From assembly GCA_023384415.1 (NCBI GenBank), contig JAHDWJ010000002.1, positions 129,563 through 193,562 of the forward strand: a stretch of DNA of 64,000 bases, given 5' to 3'. The notes beneath the pieces were generated by a model, which ran no database searches, was not told the origin of the DNA, and saw nothing but the letters and a program-made list of their open reading frames with translations. The translations under genes and the position numbers were made by a program. Source of the DNA: Anaerolineae bacterium (GTDB taxonomy: Bacteria > Chloroflexota > Anaerolineae > Promineifilales > Promineifilaceae). Of the stretch, positions 34,028 through 42,503 are shown piece by piece. Position 1 is the first letter of the stretch, and each line of letters opens with the position of its first letter.

Positions 34028-34795
34028 ATGACCCGCAAAGTTTTACTATTTGTACTGTTAGGTTTGTTAGCCGCTTGCCGATCCGCTCAGACCCCGGCCA
34101 CCTCAGAACCGTTGTTAGTCGCGGCCGCGTCTGATCTCCAGTTTGCCTTTACCGAAGTTGGTCAGGCTTTTGAGGCTGAGACCGGCCACAAGGTTATCTT
34201 TACCTTTGGCTCAACCGGCAACCTGACTACCCAAATTGAGAATGGGGCCCCATTTGATATTTTAGCGGCCGCCAATGTTTCCTTCGTGGATCGCCTTACC
34301 GCCCAAGGGTTGACCATCCCAGAGACACAGCAGCTATACGCCCAGGGGCGCATCGTTCTGGTCGTCAACCGGCAATCAGGGGTTCAGGCCACCGAATTAA
34401 CCGATCTGCTCGATCCGGCCATCAGCCGTATCGCCATAGCCAACCCGACTCATGCGCCCTATGGCCTGGCCGCCCAAGAAGCTCTGGAGAAGGTGGGGGT
34501 TTGGGCGACCATTCAAGACAAGCTGGTTTTAGGCGAAAATGTTTCCCAAACCTTGCAATTTGTGCAAACCGGCGATGCCCCAGTGGGCATTGTCGCCCTT
34601 TCCATTGCCGATGTGCCAGAAGTGACAGGCACCTTGCTACCGGCTGAACTACATGAACCGATTAACCAGGCCCTCGCCGTCATTAAAAGCACCCCTCGTG
34701 AAGAAATCGCTCGGGCTTTTATTGCCTTTGTTGGCAGCGACCAGGGGCGGGAAATTATGAAACGGTACGGGTTTTTATTGCCCGGGGAATTTTGA
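34028..34795 (+). CDS. modA: Molybdate ABC transporter substrate-binding lipoprotein
   Basis: 255 residues from ATG 34028. Lipoprotein signal with lipobox LLAAC (Cys about residue 17). The mature part begins [20 protein letters not shown], the hallmark of ModA, followed by [25 protein letters not shown] and [11 protein letters not shown]. It binds molybdate or tungstate outside the membrane and delivers it to ModB. The stop codon overlaps the modB start (TGATG), so the genes are coupled. Confidence 0.93.
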   Translation: MTRKVLLFVLLGLLAACRSAQTPATSEPLLVAAASDLQFAFTEVGQAFEAETGHKVIFTFGSTGNLTTQIENGAPFDILAAANVSFVDRLTAQGLTIPETQQLYAQGRIVLVVNRQSGVQATELTDLLDPAISRIAIANPTHAPYGLAAQEALEKVGVWATIQDKLVLGENVSQTLQFVQTGDAPVGIVALSIADVPEVTGTLLPAELHEPINQALAVIKSTPREEIARAFIAFVGSDQGREIMKRYGFLLPGEF

Positions 34796-35466
34796 TGCAG
34801 GCTTTAGATTATTCGCCGCTCTGGTTATCTTTTCGGGTTTCGCTGCTGGCAACCGGGCTGGTTTTTATAGCGGCCATACCCCTGGCCTGGTTGTTGGCGC
34901 GGAAGAACTTCTGGGGCAAAGAGCTGCTGAACGGCCTGACCTCCCTGCCGCTGGTGCTGCCGCCAACGGTGTTGGGGTATTATTTGCTGGTTGCTTTGGG
35001 GCAGCAAAGCCCCGTAGGGCGGTGGCTGGATAGTATTGGCTGGCCGTTGGTTTTTACCTGGCGTGGGGCGGTGATCGCGGCCGCAGTCGCCGCTTTCCCC
35101 CTGATGATGCAAACTACACGGGCCGGTTTTGAGGCGGTCAACTACCGTTATGAAGAGATCGCCCGCACCCTGGGCCGTTCCGAACTGGACATCTTCTGGC
35201 GGGTAACATTGCCCCTGGCCTGGCCCAGCCTGTTGGCTGGGGCGGCCCTCACCTTCGCCCGTGCCCTGGGTGATTTTGGCGCGACCCTCATGGTTGCCGG
35301 GAATATCCCTGGCCGCACCCAGACCGCCTCCATCTACATTTATGACCTGCTGCAAGCCAATCGGCGGGATGAAGCCGGGCTAATGGCTCTCATCGTTACC
35401 GGCCTGGCTTTGCTCCTCTATGTGGTCTCACAAACCTTAACCCGCCGGATGGTGCGTGATAAGTGA
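34795..35466 (+). CDS. modB: Molybdate ABC transporter permease
   Basis: 223 residues with five to six membrane helices. The binding-protein-dependent permease motif [25 protein letters not shown] (EAA loop) contacts the ATPase, and [19 protein letters not shown] is typical of ModB. It forms the translocation pore with ModC. ATG 34795 overlaps the modA stop. Confidence 0.94.
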   Translation: MQALDYSPLWLSFRVSLLATGLVFIAAIPLAWLLARKNFWGKELLNGLTSLPLVLPPTVLGYYLLVALGQQSPVGRWLDSIGWPLVFTWRGAVIAAAVAAFPLMMQTTRAGFEAVNYRYEEIARTLGRSELDIFWRVTLPLAWPSLLAGAALTFARALGDFGATLMVAGNIPGRTQTASIYIYDLLQANRRDEAGLMALIVTGLALLLYVVSQTLTRRMVRDK

Positions 35467-35515
35467 TGGGTGAGGTGATTAACCCTTACGTTTCACGCTT
35501 CACGTTTCACTCCCT

Positions 35516-36217
35516 ATGTTAGAAATCAGCATCCAAAAGAAGCTGCGCGATTATGCTCTAGAGATTGAGCTGACTGTGCCCGGTGGAGTAACAGTGTTAT
35601 TTGGCCGTTCAGGGGCAGGAAAAAGTATGACCCTGGCCTGTGTGGCCGGCCTGGCAACGCCAGAATCTGGGCGGATTGTGGTCAATGGGACGACTTTTTA
35701 TGACCGCCAGGCCGGGATTAACCTGCGGCCGCAGCAGCGGCGTGTAGGTTATGTGACCCAGGATTATCTCCTCTTTCCCCATATGACGGTGTGGCAAAAT
35801 GTGGCTTTTGGCCTCAAACAGCATTCTCGCCAGGAGCAGGAGCGGATTGTGGGGGAGGCGTTAGAATGGTTGGAATTAGGGTCATTGGCCCGGCAGCGGC
35901 CGCGTAGGTTAAGTGGAGGGCAGCAGCAGCGGGTGGCTTTGGCCCGTGCCCTCGTCACTCGGCCCCAGGTTTTGCTGTTAGATGAACCGTTCTCCGCCCT
36001 GGATAGCCCTACCCGGCTCCGGCTGCGCCAGGATTTGCGCCGCCTGCAGCAGGAGTTCAACTTGCCAGTTTTGTTTGTCACCCATGATTTGCCCGAAGCG
36101 ATGTTGCTGGGGGAGCGGATGGCCGTGATAGCCGATGGCCGACTGTTGCAGTTCGACACCCCAACCCAGATACGGCAGAACCCGGCTAACCCCATCGTCG
36201 CGGAACTGGTGGGGTAA
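35516..36217 (+). CDS. modC: Molybdate ABC transporter ATPase
   Basis: 233 residues. Walker A FGRSGAGKSMT, Q-loop TQDYLLFPHMTV, ABC signature LSGGQQQRVALARAL, Walker B VLLLDEPFSALD and switch His in FVTHDLPEA are all present. It is shorter than E. coli ModC (about 350) because the C-terminal TOBE molybdate-sensing domain is missing. ATP hydrolysis drives import through ModB. An ACGTTTCACGCTTCACG repeat occupies part of the gap to modB. Confidence 0.9.
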   Translation: MLEISIQKKLRDYALEIELTVPGGVTVLFGRSGAGKSMTLACVAGLATPESGRIVVNGTTFYDRQAGINLRPQQRRVGYVTQDYLLFPHMTVWQNVAFGLKQHSRQEQERIVGEALEWLELGSLARQRPRRLSGGQQQRVALARALVTRPQVLLLDEPFSALDSPTRLRLRQDLRRLQQEFNLPVLFVTHDLPEAMLLGERMAVIADGRLLQFDTPTQIRQNPANPIVAELVG

Positions 36218-36219
36218 AA

Positions 36220-36264
36220 GGGGTTAGAATTAACAAATTTTCAAGATTTGTTAATTCTAACCCC
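36220..36264. terminator. Perfect 19-bp inverted repeat after modC
   Basis: GGGGTTAGAATTAACAAAT and its exact complement flank the 7-base loop TTTCAAG, only 3 bases after the modC stop. There is no T run on the plus strand, so it may protect the 3' end or terminate inefficiently. Confidence 0.65.
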
Positions 36265-36437
36265 TGGGTGTGTTTCATTTCGGTTGAAAGAAGAGGAGTG
36301 AGCATCCCCAGACCCTGGTGTTTGCTTATGGGATAGATATGAAAACGGCAGGTACAGCCAGCTTGCTTATTAGTTTGCCCACCATTTTAAGCGGGTCATG
36401 GTGTTATGCTTTGGCTGCGGCCGCGCATCCCATTAAC

Positions 36438-36471
36438 AAAAAAGCCACCGCACATTGGCGGTGGCTTTTTT
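36438..36471 (-). terminator. Terminator of the interrupted tRNA-Val gene
   Basis: AAAAAAGCCACCGC faces GCGGTGGCTTTTTT around a 6-base loop. It begins directly at the 3' end of the tRNA remnant on the minus strand, so it was the original terminator of that tRNA. It can work in both directions. Confidence 0.88.
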
Positions 36472-36472
36472 A

Positions 36473-36517
36473 TGGGCGCGAAGGGACTTGAACCCCTGAC
36501 CTCACGGATGTGAACCA
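36473..36517 (-). pseudogene. 3' half of tRNA-Val(CAC), candidate phage attachment site
   Basis: On the minus strand the remnant reads anticodon loop TTCACAT, 3' anticodon stem CCGTG, T arm AGGGG-TTCAAGT-CCCTT, acceptor CGCGCCC and discriminator A, so the anticodon would be CAC. The 5' partner stem should be CACGG, but the sequence leaves the tRNA pattern after two bases (36516-36517), inside the anticodon stem. No D arm or 5' acceptor follows. The host terminator is still attached on the left, and phage genes start on the right. This is the residual att site expected when a phage carrying a tRNA 3' half inserts into a tRNA gene. Confidence 0.85.
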
Positions 36518-36690
36518 ACCCACCCCCCCAAAATTTATCGTCATCACGGTATTATTCATTGGCTGACCCTGTTGTTTTAGACTATATCAACCATTTGGAC
36601 GATAAAATATTCATATTGGACGATTGATTAACAAAACCTATAATTAGCTCCTCTCTATTGTTATTGTCGGTACCCTAAAAGGAGCGTTTT
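36518..36690. other. AT-rich spacer between the att site and the first phage-side gene
   Basis: It contains a C7 run, the direct repeat TTGGACGAT at 36595-36603 and 36616-36624, and the promoter described next. No gene is seen. Confidence 0.5.
36616..36644 (+). promoter_or_regulatory. Sigma-70-type promoter for the small secreted-protein gene
   Basis: TTGGAC, 17 bases, TATAAT. The -35 box overlaps the second copy of TTGGACGAT; the first copy lies 21 bases upstream, about two helical turns, and may be an operator. Confidence 0.75.
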
Positions 36691-36996
36691 ATGATCAATC
36701 GAAAAGCTAGTATCACTTTAGCTGTTGTTTTTTTGGGGCTGGCCTTACTGCTGATAGCCGTAGGTTTCTCAGGGGTCAACAGTGCCCCCACCTCTGCGCT
36801 GGTCAGCCCGGCCGTGCAAACACCACGCCCTGTCCCCCCCGACATAATGACATATGACATTTTCCCGTCGGATGATGGCAGCGATGGCCAACCCGCCGCC
36901 TGTCACGGTCAGCCAGGCTGCCGGGTACGCTGTTACTACGTCAATATGACACCTGACCACGGGTATGTGATTTCATGCCTGCCCTGGGCCGATTAA
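36691..36996 (+). CDS. Small exported or membrane-anchored Cys-containing protein, unknown function
   Basis: 101 residues. The N-terminal segment ITLAVVFLGLALLLIAVGFSG is a signal peptide or anchor. A Pro/Ser/Thr linker follows, then a compact C-terminal part with four cysteines (CHGQPGC, RCYY, SCLPW). ATG 36691 follows AAAAGGAGCG. It has its own promoter and a terminator (37019-37054) and is the only plus-strand gene next to the att site, an arrangement typical of accessory (moron) genes of prophages. The family is not recognised. Confidence 0.65.
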   Translation: MINRKASITLAVVFLGLALLLIAVGFSGVNSAPTSALVSPAVQTPRPVPPDIMTYDIFPSDDGSDGQPAACHGQPGCRVRCYYVNMTPDHGYVISCLPWAD

Positions 36997-37016
36997 CCCT
37001 GCCCTGGGCTGATTAA
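36977..37016 (+). repeat. Short tandem duplication at the end of the small secreted-protein gene
   Basis: CTGCCCTGGGCCGATTAA is followed at once by CCTGCCCTGGGCTGATTAA. The first copy contains the stop codon; the second is untranslated. Confidence 0.75.
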
Positions 37017-37018
37017 AA

Positions 37019-37054
37019 AGAAAAAGGCCACTCTTTCACGAGTGGCCTTTTTTT
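37019..37054. terminator. Bidirectional intrinsic terminator
   Basis: GGCCACTC and GAGTGGCC enclose TTTCAC and are flanked by A and T runs on both sides. It serves the plus-strand accessory gene and, on the minus strand, ends the long phage late transcript at the 37053 stop. Confidence 0.93.
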
Positions 37055-38228
37055 ATGGCATAATTGCTTGTGCAGCTAAACCAATTCCCCGGGGCCCCTT
37101 CTTGGGCCGCTGCCTCATGGCTATCGCCAGAGCCGCCGCCTTATTCGCTTCGGTCGCCGGCGATCCTTTCAGTGAAGCTCCCGCAGCACTGTACTCCACT
37201 TCTTCAACAAAAATAGCCCTGGGGTCATCCAGAAGCGGATCAGCCCCCGGAAGACCAGGCATAATATCTCGAACAAACAACACTCCTCCCGGTTGAATAG
37301 AAGCAAACGGCACCAAGTTGTTTGTTAATCCGTCATAGGTTAGCTGCCGTTTCGTCTTCAACTCCTGTTCATACAGAATAGCATCTACATCAACTCGTTT
37401 GTAGCTGAAAGCCTGACCCTGGAAACATCCTGCCAACCAACGAGATCCCCCAGCTGACCCCAACGCCACAATTTTTTGGATTACATCCCATGCAGGCCTA
37501 TCATCCCCTTCCTCAGAGATGGTCAACTCATTCTCCTCAATCTGGCCAGCAGTTACAAAGTCCGACATCTCAATAATAGCGGCTATGACACCACTGGCTG
37601 CGGCCTCACTTGTTGTCTTCTCACTATACAGCTTGCCATTCAACGTGTGAATATACCCCCGAACTTCAACCTGTAATGTACCTGGCTGCCTATCCCCGGC
37701 CAGGTTGAGGGCATCCTTGTTCGCTTTAGGCCAGGCCAGGCGGCTCAACAGATTGTCACGGTACACCTCGGCCGTTTCTTCAGGCACATACACACCACTT
37801 AAGACCTCCAGGAGCTGCCGGGTGCCAAAATGCGCCCCGCTGCCACCATCAACCCCCGCCGTCGTTGTCGCCGGTGATGATGCAGAGCTGCTTTGATATC
37901 TAACCTGCACACTGTTATAAACATTGTCTAGTGATCGCACTAAAACAAAACCATTGTACGCCAGGCGCATTGTCCAAATTAACCCGCTAAAGGTAACTCC
38001 CCCGCCAAACGATTCTTCAAAATGACAGGCCAGATAATGATTAAACCAGCGTTCCAATATCCCATCATCAGCCGAAAATTGAAACGACGCCTGGAAGTCC
38101 CCCCCCAACGCCCGGGTAGTACGCTTGTACGACGGCCAACAGGCCCAGGTAATGTCACCCCCATATTCCACCGGCGCACTCCCAACCAGGCGTGGTTGGA
38201 ATAAATTCATACTGGCTAGTTCATTCAT
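37053..38228 (-). CDS. Phage tail-associated protein, distal to tape measure
   Basis: 391 residues, no signal or membrane segment. It begins MNELASMNLFQPRL and contains WACWPSYKRTTRALGGDF and LERWFNHYLACHFEESFGGG, a Trp/Tyr-rich composition. Near the middle are GDDRPAWDVIQKIVALG and RWLAGCFQGQAFSYK. It is the last gene of the late operon, second after the tape measure gene, where siphoviruses encode distal tail or baseplate hub components. The start codon overlaps the upstream stop (TAATG). No specific family was recognised, so the call rests on position and composition. Confidence 0.6.
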   Translation of the reverse strand: MNELASMNLFQPRLVGSAPVEYGGDITWACWPSYKRTTRALGGDFQASFQFSADDGILERWFNHYLACHFEESFGGGVTFSGLIWTMRLAYNGFVLVRSLDNVYNSVQVRYQSSSASSPATTTAGVDGGSGAHFGTRQLLEVLSGVYVPEETAEVYRDNLLSRLAWPKANKDALNLAGDRQPGTLQVEVRGYIHTLNGKLYSEKTTSEAAASGVIAAIIEMSDFVTAGQIEENELTISEEGDDRPAWDVIQKIVALGSAGGSRWLAGCFQGQAFSYKRVDVDAILYEQELKTKRQLTYDGLTNNLVPFASIQPGGVLFVRDIMPGLPGADPLLDDPRAIFVEEVEYSAAGASLKGSPATEANKAAALAIAMRQRPKKGPRGIGLAAQAIMP

Positions 38229-39577
38229 TATGTATTACCCCGAATGGCCAGATATTGTTTTACGAGTTTAAGAGTAAGCGTAAACGTATCTGCCGGAGTT
38301 ACCCCCCCCGTCCCATCTGTCCGTGTGCTAAAAAAATGGAGTTGGTTGTAATGGCCAGGTTTAAATTTTAGATATTTTCCCCTCACCACATCTGGCGCAG
38401 ACCAATATTCATTGCTGCTGGTATATGAATACACCCGTTCCAAACGGCTATCTAAGGTACGTCTTACCGTGGCTGGGTGCAGCAAGACCACCCCATCATC
38501 TGTGGGGACTAAAAATATATTCCGCACGGCAAAAGTAGCACTGCTGGCCCCTGCCCAATCCATTTGCAGGTTGATGTAATAACTGCTGGGGACAGACATA
38601 CCAGGGATAACTCCCCCAGCCGGCATATTGATTTGACCACCGTACAGCATTTGATAATTCGTGGTGGTAGTGATAGCTACCGGGGGTTGAGCATTCTCCA
38701 GGGTGCCAAACGAGCTACCGTGGCCAACAGTGAGGGAGAAAACGTGACTGGCACTAACCCTCACCACCGCATACACCAGGAATGAGCCAGCATAATATTG
38801 TAACCCATTGGGCAGGGGGGCCCCTTTAATCTGGCTGGCTGTGCCAGACAGCCCCGTCCGCTCCCATTTGCTACCCCCAGGCGCAGAGCCATCACTAACA
38901 ATATCAGTACTGTTTTGGAAATTAGCCGCATTCAAGTGACTAACAAAATTGTTTACTTCAGCTGCGGTTTCTCTGGCTCTTAGAGCAACAATAATTGTTT
39001 CCTGGGGCACAGCTTCCACCATTTGCACAAGTGGCAGGGCCAACGCATCACCGGACACGTCGGCCGCGTTCACCGTCAGGCGGTTACTATTTCCCCCGGC
39101 TTCACTATTGTACCGGGTAACACTGGTGTGGATGGCGGTAGGGCTGTTATTTGTTGGCTTGATCTCACTAAATGCCCCTTCACGAGTGATGGTAAGAACC
39201 AGGTCAACGGACCGGTTTGGCCCCCAGTGGCGGCTATCCAGCTCCATGACTTCAATAGATTTAATCCGCGCAAAGCGGCTGTTACTTTCACTGGGAGAGC
39301 GGGCCTCCATCCACACGGCCCCTGTTGTTTTTCGTAAACGCCAATACTGTCTGGCCTTGAGATCAAGCTGGTTCAATAATTGTATGGTTGTATCTCGGTC
39401 ATTATCGCTGGTCTGCATCCAGTACAATTTAATGACTTCTACAACATCATCATACCCATCACCCGCGTCATTTTCCGGCGCGACTTTAGGTCGCCAGCCA
39501 TCACGAGCCAGGTACAGGCCGCTCGGATTAAGCAAGTTTACAGAGGCAATGTCATCGTCAATGATTAATATAGACAT
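38228..39577 (-). CDS. Phage tail protein, probable distal tail or baseplate component
   Basis: 449 residues. The N-terminal 140 residues (from MSILIIDDDIASVNLLNPSG, with VVEVIKLYWMQTSDNDRDTTI and YWRLRKTTGAVWMEARSPSES) resemble the proteins that follow the tape measure gene in siphoviruses. The central region is beta-rich with Gly/Ser/Thr, and RRTLDSRLERVYSYTSSNEYWS comes near the end. The gene follows the tape measure gene by 2 bases and overlaps the next start by 1 base. The function is inferred from order only. Confidence 0.6.
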   Translation of the reverse strand: MSILIIDDDIASVNLLNPSGLYLARDGWRPKVAPENDAGDGYDDVVEVIKLYWMQTSDNDRDTTIQLLNQLDLKARQYWRLRKTTGAVWMEARSPSESNSRFARIKSIEVMELDSRHWGPNRSVDLVLTITREGAFSEIKPTNNSPTAIHTSVTRYNSEAGGNSNRLTVNAADVSGDALALPLVQMVEAVPQETIIVALRARETAAEVNNFVSHLNAANFQNSTDIVSDGSAPGGSKWERTGLSGTASQIKGAPLPNGLQYYAGSFLVYAVVRVSASHVFSLTVGHGSSFGTLENAQPPVAITTTTNYQMLYGGQINMPAGGVIPGMSVPSSYYINLQMDWAGASSATFAVRNIFLVPTDDGVVLLHPATVRRTLDSRLERVYSYTSSNEYWSAPDVVRGKYLKFKPGHYNQLHFFSTRTDGTGGVTPADTFTLTLKLVKQYLAIRGNT

Positions 39578-39579
39578 AG

Positions 39580-42252
39580 TTATCTGATAGCTACATCCTG
39601 GCTTTGAACTGTATCCAAATAATCCAGGAACAAGGCGGCCGAACGCTCATCGGTGATGGTGACATAGTAGGTATGGTGAATAACGACGGGCTGAGACGCC
39701 ACCGGCCGCTGACTAATAAGGGTTGGGTTGCTTATCCCTAGCCGTGCCCCCCGGTCATCCCCAAGCCGGGGGCCAGTAATAGCATCTACCAGAGAACTGT
39801 CTGTTTTGATAGGCGGCAGCCTGACATCCTTAATCAGAATATCCAAATTATCCTGGATAGTCTGCCTGGCCCCCTTAATGGCCGTTACCGCCCCCAGCGC
39901 AATCCCGGCCGTGTACGGCTCACCTACCTCAGCCGCCGCCCGCGTAGATGGTGACTGAATACCCAGCAAACCCTTGGCCGCGTCAAGGGCCGCCTGCGCC
40001 GCCGCCTGCGCCGCATCCACAATAAAGCCTGTGGCAGAGCTAATACCATTGGCAATCCCCGCAATAATGTCCGAACCAACCTGCCCCCAATCCGTATCTC
40101 TAAACCAGCCAATAATGCCATTTACGATTGATTCAACCGTATTCTGAATGGCCTGCTCCCAGGTGTCCAGGGCACTGCTGATACCGCTCCACAGTGTATC
40201 CCAGGCTTCCCGCAGATTTTCCCCAAACGCATACCAATCACCTTCAATAGCCGCCGCGAACGCATCTATTACTGACCCAATCACATCCGTGACCGTCTCT
40301 ACAACCGTCTGAATCGCTTCCCAGGCCAGCCCTGCACTTTCAGAAATCGCCGTGCCATGAGCATCCCAAAACGCTTGCAAACCGGTCAAGACCGTTTCCA
40401 CAACCGTCTGCACAATGTTGATGGCCGTCTCTATACCCGTCTTGATGGATTCATAGATGAACGTGGCAATCGTGATAATAGAGTTGCCATGTTCACTCCA
40501 GAACGTCTGGATACCCGTGAGAACCGTATTAACAATGTTCTGCACAACATTGATGGCCGTTTCTATGCCAGAGCGGATAGCCTCATACGCATTGATGGCT
40601 GATGCTTTGACCGATTCTCCATTTTCGGCCCACCACGTTTGAATAGCGGCCAACGCATTTTGGATGAGCGGTTGCACAAAATCAATAACCGCCTGCGTCT
40701 TATCCTGTATGCCACCCCAGTTATTCTCCCAGGCGTTCCGCAGAAGAGCCACGGCTCCAATGGCGGCCACGATGGGGATCGCAATTTGGGCGACAGCCAA
40801 CAACAGGCTGCCCAAAGCAGGCACAACCACACTGGCAACCGCCAGGCCCAACACCATCAAAACATCTTCCCAGGAGACAAACTCACTCACCAGGTTGGTA
40901 ACAAACGTTACCCCAGGCTCAACAATCTCCCAGAGAGAGACAACCCCGTTATATAGCGTACTGGCTTGCGCTTCCGTTGCTCCAAACGCCGTGGCAATGG
41001 TTGTGAACAGGCCAGCCAAAGACTCACCCATTCCTTGCCCACTGCTCAAACTAGCAAAAAGCCCCCCAACCACCTCGCTAACCCGTTCAAACAGACCAGG
41101 CAGCGAGTCCAACAATGGTTGCAGCCGCTGCATTCCAGCTTCTACCGCGGGAATGGCAGCCCTGGCTAAATCAGTTAAGACCGGCAAGAAGGCCGATCCC
41201 ACCGTCACCGCCACCCCATCAATGGCACTCTTCAGCAGCGTCATTGACCCCTGGAGCGTATCTAGCTGCCGATCTGCCATCTCCTGAGCGGCCCCACCAG
41301 CCCCCTGTAATTTCTCCTCATACTCTGCCAGAGCTTCACTGCCCCGCCCCAACAGAATCGAAAAGCTCCCTGCCGCCTCACGGCCAAAAATTGCATTCAG
41401 CGCAAAATCCCGCTGCTCAGGCCCCAGCTGTGATAAAGCCGTCTCAAATTGTTCAATAATATCTGGCAGCCCCAGCATATTGCCTTCGCTGTCACGCACC
41501 GCCAGACCCATCGCCTCCATCGCCTCAGCCGCCACATTCGTGGGTGTTGCCAGGCTGCCCATAATTGCTCGCAGGTGCGTTCCAGCCAGGCTGCTCTGAA
41601 TACCAGCATCCGCCAAAAATCCGGCGGCCGCCGTCACCTCTTCCAACGACCACCCCAGATTGGCGGCCGTTGGCGCGGCAAATTTCATTGTTTGGCCGAG
41701 CATTTCAATGCTCGTATTAGAATTCGCGCTGGCTAAGGCCAACACATCAGAAACGCGCCCCGCCTCTTCCGCTTCTAACCGGAAACCCCCCAGAACATTA
41801 GAAACAATATCCGCCGTCGTAGCCAGGTCAATGCCCCCGGCTGAGGCAGCCGATAACACTGCCGGCAGCGCAGCAATAGACTGGTTTACGTCAAACCCGG
41901 CCATAGCCAAAAACGACAGGCCGTCGGCCGCTTGCGTAGCCGTAAATGCTGTGGTGGACCCAGCATCAAGAGCGGCCTGGCGCAGCAAATCCAAATCCCC
42001 GGCCGACGCCAGGCTAATGGCTCCGACATTGGCCATGGCCTGCTCAAATTCGGCAGCTCTCCCCACCGAATAAACCAACCCCCCACCAATGGCGGCCGCC
42101 CCCGCTACCACCGCCGTTCCTACCGCCGCGAATGCCCCACCCACTGCCCCCAGCGCACCCCCCAGGCCACCTACCTGCCCACTTACCCCCCTCAGGGTAT
42201 CGCTGGCCCCATCATCATGCCCACGTAAAATAAGATTAATAATGGAGTTCAT
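39580..42252 (-). CDS. Phage tail tape measure protein
   Basis: 890 residues. The N-terminal region shows the tape-measure core: GRAAEFEQAMANVGAISLAS, AALDAGSTTAFTATQAADGL and LGWSLEEVTAAAGFLADAGIQ (Phage tail TP901-like). Membrane-like segments near residues 470-510 are followed by three repeats of about 46 residues (about 40270-40700), each with a core like ETAINVVQNIVNTVLTGIQ followed by FWxxxG. Tape measure length sets tail length; 890 residues would give roughly a 130-nm tail using the usual 1.5 A per residue. The ATG at 42252 has no clear ribosome binding site and lies 5 bases after a terminator-like hairpin. Confidence 0.93.
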   Translation of the reverse strand: MNSIINLILRGHDDGASDTLRGVSGQVGGLGGALGAVGGAFAAVGTAVVAGAAAIGGGLVYSVGRAAEFEQAMANVGAISLASAGDLDLLRQAALDAGSTTAFTATQAADGLSFLAMAGFDVNQSIAALPAVLSAASAGGIDLATTADIVSNVLGGFRLEAEEAGRVSDVLALASANSNTSIEMLGQTMKFAAPTAANLGWSLEEVTAAAGFLADAGIQSSLAGTHLRAIMGSLATPTNVAAEAMEAMGLAVRDSEGNMLGLPDIIEQFETALSQLGPEQRDFALNAIFGREAAGSFSILLGRGSEALAEYEEKLQGAGGAAQEMADRQLDTLQGSMTLLKSAIDGVAVTVGSAFLPVLTDLARAAIPAVEAGMQRLQPLLDSLPGLFERVSEVVGGLFASLSSGQGMGESLAGLFTTIATAFGATEAQASTLYNGVVSLWEIVEPGVTFVTNLVSEFVSWEDVLMVLGLAVASVVVPALGSLLLAVAQIAIPIVAAIGAVALLRNAWENNWGGIQDKTQAVIDFVQPLIQNALAAIQTWWAENGESVKASAINAYEAIRSGIETAINVVQNIVNTVLTGIQTFWSEHGNSIITIATFIYESIKTGIETAINIVQTVVETVLTGLQAFWDAHGTAISESAGLAWEAIQTVVETVTDVIGSVIDAFAAAIEGDWYAFGENLREAWDTLWSGISSALDTWEQAIQNTVESIVNGIIGWFRDTDWGQVGSDIIAGIANGISSATGFIVDAAQAAAQAALDAAKGLLGIQSPSTRAAAEVGEPYTAGIALGAVTAIKGARQTIQDNLDILIKDVRLPPIKTDSSLVDAITGPRLGDDRGARLGISNPTLISQRPVASQPVVIHHTYYVTITDERSAALFLDYLDTVQSQDVAIR

Positions 42253-42256
42253 GGCA

Positions 42257-42301
42257 TAAAAAAAGCCCGTGACCGCCCCTCAAACAGGGCAATCACGGGC
42301 T
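42257..42301 (-). terminator. Terminator-like hairpin at the tape measure start
   Basis: On the minus strand AGCCCGTGA pairs with TCACGGGCT, with an inner GCCC/GGGC pair, followed by TTTTTTT. The run ends 5 bases before the tape measure ATG, so it sits where the ribosome binding site should be. Confidence 0.75.
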
Positions 42302-42338
42302 GGGACATTACGTGCAAGCCGCTAAACCAATAGCTGCC

Positions 42339-42476
42339 TTACGAACGAAACTCTTCTGGATACATACTCTCAATACCACGCACAATCATCAGTAGCGCAC
42401 GTCGGGTAATCAACAGCAGCCGCTTCAATTGAGCATTAAGTGTTTCAATATCCGTTCTGGACGATTGAGTAGACAT
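42339..42476 (-). CDS. Small phage protein between tail chaperone and tape measure
   Basis: 45 residues beginning MSTQSSRTDIETLNAQ, amphipathic and Leu/Arg rich (LKRLLLITRRALLMIVRGIE). An in-frame ATG 18 bases upstream (42494) overlaps AAGGATG and could be the real start. It lies in the 250-base gap between the chaperone and tape measure genes and is followed by the terminator-like hairpin. No family recognised. Confidence 0.5.
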   Translation of the reverse strand: MSTQSSRTDIETLNAQLKRLLLITRRALLMIVRGIESMYPEEFRS

Positions 42477-42503
42477 AGTGTGAAAAAAAAACATCCTTGA
42501 CAG

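Noticed and set aside
36339..36503. 55-codon plus-strand frame crossing the terminator and the tRNA remnant
   Set aside because: It has no ribosome binding site and runs through a terminator and a tRNA fragment, so it is a chance frame.
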